Assembly: GCF_050459865.1 (NCBI RefSeq)
Contig: NZ_JBCMNM010000019.1
Location: 1-38,432, forward strand
Length of the DNA stretch: 38,432 bases
Source of the DNA: Rummeliibacillus pycnus_B
GTDB taxonomy: Bacteria > Bacillota > Bacilli > Bacillales_A > Planococcaceae
Direction: 5' to 3'
Shown: positions 14,070 to 22,482 of the stretch, piece after piece
Layout of the letters: each line of letters starts with the position of its first letter
Position numbering within the stretch: the first letter of the stretch is position 1
Notes under the pieces: model-generated
What the model saw: the letters and a program-made list of their open reading frames with translations, nothing else
What the model was told of the DNA's origin: nothing
Database searches by the model: none
Translations under genes and position numbers: made by a program

Positions 14070-15233
14070 GTGTTATCGGATTTCTATGCAGATTTACATA
14101 TTCATATTGGCCGTACATGGAAAGGAAAACCAGTGAAGATTACGGGAAGCAAATCACTAACACTGGAAAGTATTTTACACACAGCAACAATGAAAAAGGG
14201 CTTAGATATCGTAGGGGTTATCGATTGCCATTCACCAGAAGTGTTAGAAGAAATGGCAGCACTTCTAAAAGAAAATAAACTAGTAGAATTAGTTGGGGGT
14301 GGATTACGTTATCGAGATACGACACTAATTCCAGGGGTAGAAATTGAAGTTAACGATGAAAACTGCTTAGGTCCATTACATGTGCTAGCTTATTTCAGCT
14401 CATGGCAGTCAATGCGAGAGTTTTCTATATGGATGCAACATTATGTGACGAATATTAACTTGAGTACACAGCGCATCGCTTGTGATGTGGTTACTTTGCA
14501 GCATAAGGTTCATGCACTGAACGGTATATTTATCCCGGCACATGTCTTTACGCCATTCAAGAGCGCTTATGGAAAAGGTGTGAATGAGAGTCTTGCAGAA
14601 GTTTTTGATATGGATCAAATAGATGCCATTGAATTGGGGCTGAGCTCAGATACAGATATGGTAAAAGGTATTAGTGAACTGACAAAATATACTTTTGTTA
14701 CTAATTCTGATGCACATTCACTTGGCAAAATGGCTCGTGAATATCAAAAGATTCGTATGAAAGAGCCAACTTTTGATGAGTTGCGAAAAGCATTGAAGGA
14801 AGAGGATGGACGAGAAATTGTTGCGAACTATGGTCTTAATCCTCTTTTAGGAAAATATCATGAAACAGCATGTGCAGATTGTGGCTATCGAACAACGGAA
14901 GCGCCTTGTACGAATTGTGGAGGAAAGCATCTAGTAAAGGGAGTAGCGGTCCGGATTAAAGAGTTAACAGACACAGATCAGTCTTTACGCTATCGTCCAC
15001 CTTATATTCACCAGATTCCTTTAGATTTTATACCGGGTATTGGTAAGAAAACGATGGAAAAATTGCTTTCAAGTTTTGGAACGGAAATGTACATTTTACA
15101 TGAGGTTACTAAAGAAGATTTAGAAAAGGTAGTACCAACGAAAATTGCAGAATTAATTGATAAGGGCAGAAATGGTCTACTCTCGTTATCAGTTGGTGGT
15201 GGGGGCGAGTATGGGAAAATAAAAACTGAATAG
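14070..15233 (+). CDS. Endonuclease Q family DNA repair nuclease (YqxK-like)
   Basis: The 387-residue protein has three recognisable parts. A PHP metallo-hydrolase domain (about 1-240) begins 'DFYADLHIHIG' and contains 'VIDCHSP', 'IPGVEIEV', 'LHVLAYF' and 'TNSDAHS'. A zinc finger 'CADCGYRTTEAPCTNCGGKH' follows (about 268-287). The C-terminal helix-hairpin-helix segment is 'IPGIGKKTMEKLLSSFG'. This arrangement is that of EndoQ, which nicks DNA 5' of deaminated bases (uracil, hypoxanthine) and abasic sites; the Bacillus homologue is YqxK. The start is GTG at 14070 behind AGGAAG. Older databases call such proteins UvrD-like helicases, but no helicase motifs are present. It converges with an MFS gene on a shared terminator. 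Confidence 0.85.
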   Translation: MLSDFYADLHIHIGRTWKGKPVKITGSKSLTLESILHTATMKKGLDIVGVIDCHSPEVLEEMAALLKENKLVELVGGGLRYRDTTLIPGVEIEVNDENCLGPLHVLAYFSSWQSMREFSIWMQHYVTNINLSTQRIACDVVTLQHKVHALNGIFIPAHVFTPFKSAYGKGVNESLAEVFDMDQIDAIELGLSSDTDMVKGISELTKYTFVTNSDAHSLGKMAREYQKIRMKEPTFDELRKALKEEDGREIVANYGLNPLLGKYHETACADCGYRTTEAPCTNCGGKHLVKGVAVRIKELTDTDQSLRYRPPYIHQIPLDFIPGIGKKTMEKLLSSFGTEMYILHEVTKEDLEKVVPTKIAELIDKGRNGLLSLSVGGGGEYGKIKTE

Positions 15234-15242
15234 AGTAACCAA

Positions 15243-15281
15243 AGGAATGTCTGCTAAATACGACATTCCTCTTCTTTTTTT
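15243..15281. terminator. Terminator between the nuclease and MFS genes, overlapping the MFS stop
   Basis: AGGAATGTC (15243-15251) pairs perfectly with GACATTCCT (15262-15270); CTTCTTTTTTT follows on the plus strand. The 3' arm and loop lie inside the last codons of the convergent MFS gene, whose stop is at 15254-15256, so the terminator sequence is also coding on the other strand. Confidence 0.8.
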
Positions 15282-16486
15282 ATATAAAGTGCAAAATAAA
15301 TACAACAGATACCTAATAGAACGACAGTAGCAAGCAATATGGACATATGCCACGGAAGTAAGAAAGTGCCGATGATTAGTGCACCATGGCTCAATAATGT
15401 AGAACCATTATGAGATAATGATGCAAAAGCGAGAAAAGCACCACGACGATCTTCTGGAATACGATTTGCTTGTTCTGTAAAGTAAATAGGTGAATACATA
15501 AGCTCTCCCAATGTAGCAATTACACCTAGTATCAATAAATAGTAAAACTCATTACCACTCATCATCAAACTATATCCAATACCATAGATTATCAAACCAC
15601 TAATTAATGCATTTTTATAGTTCATGTTATTGGTCATTTTAGATACAAGGAATGTTGTGCAAACAACAAGTAAAGTATTTTCAAAACTCAAAAGGCTGAA
15701 CATACGTACACCCTCTATCTTAAAGCCCAAAATAGTAATGGGTTCAAAAGTTTCTGAAAGTCGGACACTAATATAGCTTGAAAGCATTGATTCTGAAGAA
15801 GAAACTAACATTGCACCTACTATTAAAATCACAAAGCGGGTGTCCTTCAATGCAGTTTTATAGCTATTCCATAAGTCTTTGAACATATTATTATGTAATT
15901 GATTCTTTTTTGGACGACCATCATTTTGCAATAAAAAGATATAACAAAGTGCTAAACTCCAATTAATTACTGCTAATAAGATAAATAATGCAAACTGATA
16001 TTTAATATAAAGAACTCCACCAAGAACAGCCCCAATACTAAACGACATATTGACTAACCAATACTCCATTGCATAAATATCTTTTCGATTTTCAGGTGTT
16101 GTGGAATCGAGAACAATAGCTTCCATTGCAGGCATTCCAAAGTCACTAGAAAAAACGTAGAAAAGATAAAAGAACGTAAATAGGATGATAGGTGTATTAT
16201 TTGGTATTAAACAAATCGTCATACCAGTAACCATTGTAGCTGCTGATAGAGCACTAATGATTAATATGGATTTTCGTTTCCAACGATCTGCAGCATAACC
16301 ACCGAGAATATTTGCGCAAATACTTACCCCAACCGAAATCATTAATATCGTTCCAGCGTAAAATTTGCTTTTCTCATGAGTAAAGAATAGTGCCATAAAA
16401 GGGAGTACAGCATGCATCGCAACACGATTAAAGAAAGCAGAGACGAGTCGAACCTTCAAATTCGGGGGTAGTTGGGAAAATTTCAT
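15254..16486 (-). CDS. MFS transporter, substrate unknown
   Basis: This 410-residue membrane protein has about 12 hydrophobic segments in two halves, with a polar central loop around 'LQNDGRPKKNQLHNNMFKD' (about 190-210). 'GGYAADRWKRKSILIISALS' matches the MFS loop 2-3 signature (G-x3-D-x2-G/W-R-K/R-x-K). This type is commonly annotated as a drug or multidrug efflux permease, but substrate cannot be read from the sequence. GGAG lies 7 bases before the ATG. It is a single gene, convergent with the nuclease gene and divergent from the nucleoside hydrolase. No regulator is adjacent. Confidence 0.85.
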   Translation of the reverse strand: MKFSQLPPNLKVRLVSAFFNRVAMHAVLPFMALFFTHEKSKFYAGTILMISVGVSICANILGGYAADRWKRKSILIISALSAATMVTGMTICLIPNNTPIILFTFFYLFYVFSSDFGMPAMEAIVLDSTTPENRKDIYAMEYWLVNMSFSIGAVLGGVLYIKYQFALFILLAVINWSLALCYIFLLQNDGRPKKNQLHNNMFKDLWNSYKTALKDTRFVILIVGAMLVSSSESMLSSYISVRLSETFEPITILGFKIEGVRMFSLLSFENTLLVVCTTFLVSKMTNNMNYKNALISGLIIYGIGYSLMMSGNEFYYLLILGVIATLGELMYSPIYFTEQANRIPEDRRGAFLAFASLSHNGSTLLSHGALIIGTFLLPWHMSILLATVVLLGICCIYFALYIKKEEECRI

Positions 16487-16650
16487 AGTAACTCCTTCTC
16501 TTGATGTATTAAACCAATAGTAGCATAATCTAATTACAAATTCAGGAATTATTTGAAAGTTAAAATGATATAGAAAAATGGAAAATATTAAAAATTTTTG
16601 GTAACATTAAATATGAGTAAAATTCATAAATGATAGGTGAGGTGATTGAT

Positions 16651-17589
16651 ATGTCTAAGAAAGTTTATTTGAATCATGATGGTGGAGTAGATGATTTAAT
16701 TTCGCTGTTTTTATTATTGCAAATGGAGGATGTAGATTTAGTAGGCGTTGGGATAATCCCAGCTGAATCTTATTTAGAGCCTGCATTAATTGCAAGTGAG
16801 AAGATTATCAATCGTTTCGGTCATGGAATTACGGTTGAAGTAGCACCGTCCAATTCAAAAGGAAAAAATCCATTTCCAAAAGATCGGCGTATGCATGCTT
16901 TCTATGTTGATGCATTACCCGTTTTAAATGAATTTGACATCACTAAACCGATGATTGTTGAAAGACCGGCTCATCTACATTTAGTAGATCTATTAAGAGC
17001 AAATGAGGAGAAAATAACACTGCTATTTACAGGGCCATTAACAGATTTAGCAAGAGCGTTAGATGAGGCGCCAGATATTGAAGCCAAAATTGAAAAGCTA
17101 ATCTGGATGGGTGGGACGTTTTTAGAAAAAGGAAATGTGGAAGAACCAGATTATGATGGAACTGCCGAATGGAATGCCTTTTGGGATCCAGATGCAACTG
17201 TACGAGTATGGGAATCTTCAATAGAAATTGATTTGGTAGCTCTTGAAAGTACGCATAATGTCCCATTAACAACAGATGTGAGAGCATACTGGGCTAGAAA
17301 TAGACAAGATATTGGTATCGAATTTTTAGGGCAATGTTATGCAATGGTACCACAACTATTACAGAATCAAAAGAATTCGACCTATTTTTTATGGGATGTA
17401 TTAACGACGCTGACTGTATTTGACGAGAACTTAATTAAAAGAAAAGCTGTTGCAAGTATTGTTCATACTAATGGTCCAAGTCAAGGAAGAACAGAGATAG
17501 TATCCAACGGTCGAATAATTAATCTTATATACGATGTTGAAAGAGAAACCTTTTTTGAACATATAACGGATCTTGCTAGACAAGAGTAA
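16651..17589 (+). CDS. Nucleoside hydrolase (IunH/Rih family)
   Basis: The 312-residue protein belongs to the inosine-uridine nucleoside N-ribohydrolase fold, which cleaves the N-glycosidic bond of nucleosides with a Ca2+-bound water. The N-terminal calcium motif reads 'NHDGGVDDLISLFLL', where classical enzymes have D-x-D-P-G-x-D-D: the first Asp is Asn and Pro is Gly. Later family blocks are present: 'ITLLFTGPLTDLARALDEAP', 'IEKLIWMGGTFLEKGN', 'AEWNAFWDPDATVRVWES' and 'FLWDVLTTL'. The ATG at 16651 follows AGGTGAGGTG at good spacing; an in-frame ATG 21 bases upstream lacks one. It stands alone. The true substrate may be a nucleoside or a related glycoside. Confidence 0.85.
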   Translation: MSKKVYLNHDGGVDDLISLFLLLQMEDVDLVGVGIIPAESYLEPALIASEKIINRFGHGITVEVAPSNSKGKNPFPKDRRMHAFYVDALPVLNEFDITKPMIVERPAHLHLVDLLRANEEKITLLFTGPLTDLARALDEAPDIEAKIEKLIWMGGTFLEKGNVEEPDYDGTAEWNAFWDPDATVRVWESSIEIDLVALESTHNVPLTTDVRAYWARNRQDIGIEFLGQCYAMVPQLLQNQKNSTYFLWDVLTTLTVFDENLIKRKAVASIVHTNGPSQGRTEIVSNGRIINLIYDVERETFFEHITDLARQE

Positions 17590-17723
17590 TTACCGATTAA
17601 TTGAAACGCAATAAAGGTGAACCAGCCTATCAAGCTAAAATGGACAGAGACAAAGATGAATACGTGTGTGAAAGATAAAAGCAAAACGTGTTCATTTAGT
17701 TAGCATCCGTAGTTTAGTAATAT

Positions 17724-17760
17724 AAATCGAGATCAATCAAATGATTGATCTCGATTTTTT
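17724..17760 (+). terminator. Terminator downstream of the nucleoside hydrolase
   Basis: AAATCGAGATCAATCA (17724-17739) pairs over 16 bases with TGATTGATCTCGATTT (17742-17757), followed by more T. The stem is perfect and the loop only two bases, so the top pairs will open in practice. It lies 135 bases after the stop codon. Confidence 0.85.
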
Positions 17761-17892
17761 ACATTTTGCATCCAAAATTATTAAAAGTATGCGAAAAGTA
17801 ATAGTGAATAGAGAAAAAATGCGCATTTGTATCCCCATCATATAAATCTTTTGATACATTGTGATTGTTGAATGATTATTGCACAATAGAAT

Positions 17893-17939
17893 ATATAGGT
17901 CATTTGGCGAACCTTGTCAAAATAGCCTATATTTTTTTG
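17893..17939 (+). terminator. Possible second, orphan terminator
   Basis: ATATAGG (17893-17899) pairs with CCTATAT (17926-17932); an inner TTTG/CAAA helix may extend it. Seven T follow. The stem is AT-rich and the loop long, so confidence is low. Confidence 0.35.
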
Positions 17940-18109
17940 CTTAAAAACTTTATGGATATACAATGTTTAGTTAACTTAGCTTATATAATATCGAAATTTC
18001 TACTTTTTTATTAAGTTTTGTCATTTAGTTAAAACTAAAATATTAAATTTAGCGTCTATTATATGAATCGATATTGTGAGGATTGAGTTGTGTTTTAGGA
18101 GGTACGTTC

Positions 18110-20032
18110 ATGCCAGAACCGGTAAGGAAAAATCACAGATACATAAGTGGTTTAGACGGTCTGAGAGCGATATCGGTAATCGCGGTTATTTTATACCACC
18201 TACATGTAAGTGGAATTGTAGGGGGGTATTTGGGCGTTACCATTTTCTTTGTGTTATCAGGCTACCTAATCACAGATTTACTAGTGAATGAATGGGAAAA
18301 ATACGGAACGATTAATTTAAAGAATTTCTGGATACGAAGATTTAGAAGATTAATCCCAGCCCTATTCGTCATGTTAATTTTAGTAGGTTTTTGGATTACG
18401 TTATTCCAACGATCATTTTTAGTTGGATTACGTTCAGAGATATTAGCAGCTATATTTTATGTTAGTAACTGGTTTTATGTTGTACAAGATCATTCTTATT
18501 TTACGAAGTTCTCTCCACCATCTCCGCTTCAACATATGTGGTCATTAGCAGTAGAGGAACAGTTTTATATTATATGGCCACTTGTCATCATCATTGCCTT
18601 GCCTTTTGTCCGCCAAAAAGAAAAATTTGCATTGGGCATCTTGGGAGCAGCCTGTATATCAGCTATTTCCATGGCCATAATGTTTACACCTGGAGAAGAT
18701 CCGAGTCGTGTTTATTATGGTACAGATACAAGAGCATTTTCTTTATTAATAGGGGCTACATTAGCTTTCGTGTGGCCGAGTAAAAAGCTAAAAGAGAATG
18801 TTACAAATGGAGGAAAAAAATTATTAAACGGGGTAGGAATAGTTAGTTTCTTCCTTCTGTTATTAATGTTCTTTTTCATGCATGAAGAAGGTCCATTTTT
18901 ATATTATGGAGGCATGTTTTTAGCATCCATTGTTACTGCGATTTTAATTGCTACAATTGTACATCCTGCAAGTAGTATAGGAGATATTTTTAGTTATAGA
19001 CCATTAATATGGATAGGGATACGTTCATATGGTATTTATATTTGGCACTTCCCATTTATTGTTTTGATGGGTGCTGGAATTGAAGGTGTTGATGTACCGC
19101 TTTGGAAATTACTTTTAATCATTGCGTTCACTCTTATATTAGCAGAACTTTCTTGGCGCTTTGTGGAAGATCCTGTGCGTAAAGGTGAATGGAAGATATG
19201 GTTACATAAGTTTCAAACACATGAGTGGTCTTGGAATTGGAAAGAGTGGACTCTACCTTACAGAATTGGATCAGCATTTGTAGGGTGTATCATTATTATT
19301 TTCGTGATGGGTATGATATTTACCCCTGCAGAAACGAAATCAAATAGTGAAGCATTAGAGCAACATTTAAAAGAGGAACAGAAAAAGTTAGACGATGCTA
19401 AAATAACAACTACCTCAGACAAAGAAAAGAAAGAGAAAACAATTGCTCAGAATGATTCTACCAAAGAGAAAAAAGAAGAAAAGCAGAAATCAACAGTAGA
19501 AGTAAAAGCCAAACAAGAAACAAACCCGCATAAAATCGTAGCGATGGAAGTACCAAGGTCTATTAGTGTAACGGCAATTGGTGATTCTGTTATGTTGAGT
19601 GCAGCAACAGCATTACAGCAACAAATTCCACAAATCATTGTAGATGCAAAAGTTGGACGCCAAGCCTATGATGCAATAGAAGTTGTAAACAAGTTAAAGC
19701 AAGAAGGAAAATTAGGCGAAGTTGTAGTCTTAGGCTTAGGTTCCAATGGAGATTTTAGTGAAACGCAAATGAATAATTTACTATCGGCGATTGGTAATGA
19801 CCGTCATATTTATCTTGTGAATACACGCGTTCCACGTAATTGGCAAGATAATGTGAACCGCAAAATTAACAATGCTGTTAAGAGCCATCAAAACACGAAG
19901 TTAATTGATTGGTATAATGTGACAGAAGGACAATATGGTTTGTTCTACGATGACCATATTCATCCGAATCAAGAAGGCGAAAAATATTACACCGCGTTAA
20001 TTAGTAGTGAAATTGCAAAAGGTGAAAAATAA
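18110..20032 (+). CDS. OatA-like membrane acyltransferase with C-terminal SGNH domain
   Basis: The 640-residue protein combines an acyltransferase-3 membrane domain (about 10-400, some 10-11 hydrophobic helices, 'ISGLDGLRAISV' and His30 in 'LYHLH') with an extracellular SGNH/GDSL esterase-type domain. The two are joined by a Lys/Glu-rich linker (about 420-475). SGNH catalytic residues are visible: 'AIGDSVMLS' with Ser493 and 'YDDHIHPNQEG' with Asp615 and His618. This is the architecture of OatA, which O-acetylates peptidoglycan or other envelope glycans and gives lysozyme resistance. The start at 18110 is preferred because TAGGAGGT lies 8 bases before it; a GTG nine codons upstream does not fit. 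The acceptor sugar cannot be told from sequence. Confidence 0.88.
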   Translation: MPEPVRKNHRYISGLDGLRAISVIAVILYHLHVSGIVGGYLGVTIFFVLSGYLITDLLVNEWEKYGTINLKNFWIRRFRRLIPALFVMLILVGFWITLFQRSFLVGLRSEILAAIFYVSNWFYVVQDHSYFTKFSPPSPLQHMWSLAVEEQFYIIWPLVIIIALPFVRQKEKFALGILGAACISAISMAIMFTPGEDPSRVYYGTDTRAFSLLIGATLAFVWPSKKLKENVTNGGKKLLNGVGIVSFFLLLLMFFFMHEEGPFLYYGGMFLASIVTAILIATIVHPASSIGDIFSYRPLIWIGIRSYGIYIWHFPFIVLMGAGIEGVDVPLWKLLLIIAFTLILAELSWRFVEDPVRKGEWKIWLHKFQTHEWSWNWKEWTLPYRIGSAFVGCIIIIFVMGMIFTPAETKSNSEALEQHLKEEQKKLDDAKITTTSDKEKKEKTIAQNDSTKEKKEEKQKSTVEVKAKQETNPHKIVAMEVPRSISVTAIGDSVMLSAATALQQQIPQIIVDAKVGRQAYDAIEVVNKLKQEGKLGEVVVLGLGSNGDFSETQMNNLLSAIGNDRHIYLVNTRVPRNWQDNVNRKINNAVKSHQNTKLIDWYNVTEGQYGLFYDDHIHPNQEGEKYYTALISSEIAKGEK

Positions 20033-20080
20033 AAAGGTGCTATAAAGTCTGTGCAAAAAGACTTTATAGCACTTTTCTTT
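20033..20080 (+). terminator. Strong terminator after the acyltransferase
   Basis: GTGCTATAAAGTCT (20037-20050) pairs perfectly over 14 bases with AGACTTTATAGCAC (20059-20072), with an 8-base loop and TTTTCTTT behind. A-rich bases in front mean it may also act on the opposite strand for the convergent antiporter gene. Confidence 0.9.
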
Positions 20081-20199
20081 TGTATAAAGAAAAACGACAA
20101 TCACATTTAGCTAAACTTTTCGTTGAAAGTATCCATGCTGTTTTTCAAAAGAAATATAACTGAAAAAGGCAACCTTTTAAGTAATCTGACCCAATAAAG

Positions 20200-22224
20200 T
20201 TAATCTACATGCTCGTATAAGTTTACGCTTTCGATATAGTTGACAAATCTTCGTAAATCTCTTTCTTGTTCGCGACTAATCTCACCAGCTTCATACATTT
20301 TATGAATTTCTGCACGTTCTGTTTCGGTGATAACTACACGTAATTCATCTTTTAATTCATCTTGTCGGTTTGAATTTGTTGTAACTGGTTTTCTAATTTG
20401 ATCGAGTGCTCTTTCATATTCGAAAGAAATCATAAAATAGATTTCGGGATTTTGAGTCATTTGCGCTTGCTCTTTTAAATAGATGAGGGCCTTTTCATAA
20501 GCATTTATACGGACCACTTGTTTCATCCGAACATAAGAAACAAATTGTTCTTTGTCTAGGAGATACTTTTTTCGGGCAATTCGCCATTCTCGTAAGAATC
20601 TGTAGAATATATAAGAAAATCCTTTTTGCATATTGTGCTGAATAACACGTCTTCTTTCTGAAAAGGTAGTTTTAAATGCATCATACATATCTTCATCTAA
20701 ATGATGACCTTCATATAAATCCTTTATATATTGTTCTTCAATTTCAAGTGCGGTTAACCTTACATTTGTAATTTTACTTTGATGTTCAGGTTTTCCTGAC
20801 TTAGCTGCGTTACCATCTAACTGAGCTTGACGGAACATTTGTTGATATTCACCAATTAATTGATAAGCGACATTTCGGTTGTCATCATTCATTTCACGGT
20901 GGATTTGTTTAATGGAAGCAAGTAAAATTTTCTTTTTCGCTTCATTGAAATTTAACTGATCTTCATTCTCTTCACCTGATTCGTTTGATTCGATTAGTAA
21001 AGGAAGGAAGATGGTTGCAACGATTAATGTAAATAAGATCACACCAGAAGCTAAAAATAGTAAGAGTGAACGTTCAGGGAATATACCTCCGTTATCTGTA
21101 ATAAACGGTAGTGACAATATACCAGCCATTGTAACAGCTCCACGAACTCCTGTTAGACTGCTAAGTAAGCTCGTCTTCAAAGTAGGTTTTTCATCTCGAC
21201 CTTTTTTAAATTCGTACATAGCAGTGAAATATGACCAGACAAATCGTATACCTAAAATAACAACACCAATTGCCATAGCATAGCCCATTAGCTTCCAATT
21301 ATTAATACTTGTGTTTTCAATTGATTCTTTCATTGTTGAAGGAATATTTAAACCAAGTAATAAAAACACAATTCCGTTTAGAATGAATAAAACAATAGAC
21401 CAAGTATTTTCAGTAAGTAATTGTTCTTCTGCTAAAACCGTCTCTGTTTTGTCTTTTACTAACGCTTGTGCAATACCAGCAACAACGACGGCAATAACAC
21501 CTGAAGCATGGAAAATATCTTCTGCTACTAAGTAGACGATAAAAGGTGTTAATAATTGTAAAAGAGTATGGAATATAACATCACGGATACCAGCTCTTCT
21601 TAAAGAAAAGCGAATTTGAGTTAATATCGTACCAACGATTAATCCTAAAATGGCACCTACAATAAAAGTGTAAGAGAAATTCAATAACGCCTCTTTAATC
21701 GAGAAATATCCAGTTACGACAGCAGCTACTGCATATTTGAATGCTACAAGACCAGATGCATCGTTGATTAACGATTCTCCTCGAACAATATTTAATATTT
21801 TCTCAGGTATTTGAATACGTTTTGCTATCCCATTTACTGCTACAGGATCGGTTGGAGAAAGAATGGCAGCTAGTGCAAATGCTGCAGCTAATGGTATAGA
21901 AGGGATTAACCAGTGGATAAAATAACCGCCAGCTAATGTAGTAATGAGAACTAAAATAATGGCGTTCCCTAAAATAGGCATTCTCATATTCCACAGTTCT
22001 TCGCGCGGAAAATTACGCCCATCATTATATAAGAGTGGTGCTACAAATAATAATAGGAACCATTCTGTTTCTAGTTCTAAAGAAACACCACTAAACACAA
22101 GTGCAACCATAACTCCTAAGGCAATTTGAATTAGAGCTGTAGGAATTGAAGGTATGTAGTGACCTATAATATTAGAAATAAGTAAACAACCCATTAATAA
22201 TAGAACAATCATCAATAAATCCAT
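20200..22224 (-). CDS. Na+/H+ antiporter, CPA1 family, with long cytoplasmic C-terminus
   Basis: The 674-residue protein has an N-terminal transport domain of about 12 membrane segments (1-410) and a soluble, charged C-terminal half. Transport motifs of the CPA1/NhaP-like family are clear: 'ILSPTDPVAVNGIAKRI', 'GESLINDASGLVAFKYA' with the functional Asn-Asp pair, and 'TGVRGAVTMAGILSLP'. The C-terminal ~250 residues are helical and charged, as in Bacillus NhaK/YvgP-type antiporters, and probably regulate activity. Role: sodium, potassium or lithium extrusion in exchange for protons, and pH homeostasis; ion preference cannot be predicted. It stands alone, convergent with the acyltransferase gene. 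Confidence 0.9.
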   Translation of the reverse strand: MDLLMIVLLLMGCLLISNIIGHYIPSIPTALIQIALGVMVALVFSGVSLELETEWFLLLFVAPLLYNDGRNFPREELWNMRMPILGNAIILVLITTLAGGYFIHWLIPSIPLAAAFALAAILSPTDPVAVNGIAKRIQIPEKILNIVRGESLINDASGLVAFKYAVAAVVTGYFSIKEALLNFSYTFIVGAILGLIVGTILTQIRFSLRRAGIRDVIFHTLLQLLTPFIVYLVAEDIFHASGVIAVVVAGIAQALVKDKTETVLAEEQLLTENTWSIVLFILNGIVFLLLGLNIPSTMKESIENTSINNWKLMGYAMAIGVVILGIRFVWSYFTAMYEFKKGRDEKPTLKTSLLSSLTGVRGAVTMAGILSLPFITDNGGIFPERSLLLFLASGVILFTLIVATIFLPLLIESNESGEENEDQLNFNEAKKKILLASIKQIHREMNDDNRNVAYQLIGEYQQMFRQAQLDGNAAKSGKPEHQSKITNVRLTALEIEEQYIKDLYEGHHLDEDMYDAFKTTFSERRRVIQHNMQKGFSYIFYRFLREWRIARKKYLLDKEQFVSYVRMKQVVRINAYEKALIYLKEQAQMTQNPEIYFMISFEYERALDQIRKPVTTNSNRQDELKDELRVVITETERAEIHKMYEAGEISREQERDLRRFVNYIESVNLYEHVD

Positions 22225-22385
22225 AACATCATCCTCACATCAATTAGAATGGCACTTTTTACACTCTAAAAAAAATAATAAGATATCAAAAAAATTTCTA
22301 CAAATGATAGCCCTAAGCTTTGAAATAACAGCAAATTTGACAAAGTTGTTACTATACTAACTAAAATTGTGTGGATTCTTCAAAC

Positions 22386-22410
22386 AGATGTGACCAAAAT
22401 CATGACATCT
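22386..22410. promoter_or_regulatory. Dyad between the antiporter and the hemY-like gene (candidate operator)
   Basis: AGATGT (22386-22391) is inverted as ACATCT (22405-22410). The element lies in the divergent promoter region, about 75 bases before the hemY-like start, downstream of a TTGACA hexamer near 22337. The short arms make chance occurrence quite possible. Confidence 0.25.
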
Positions 22411-22482
22411 ATTCCACCAGGAGTTTATACTAGAATGTGACAAAAACCTATATTGTTCGTAATGATGAAGGAGATGAGCAAC

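Larger units (their letters stand above)
17590..18109. other. Intergenic region, nucleoside hydrolase to acyltransferase
   Basis: This 520-base AT-rich stretch has no protein gene I can support. It holds a strong hairpin terminator (17724-17760), a second terminator-like hairpin followed by seven T (17893-17939), and finally the ribosome binding site TAGGAGGT for the next gene. The second terminator has no visible gene before it, so a short untranslated transcript between 17761 and 17939 is possible. Confidence 0.4.
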
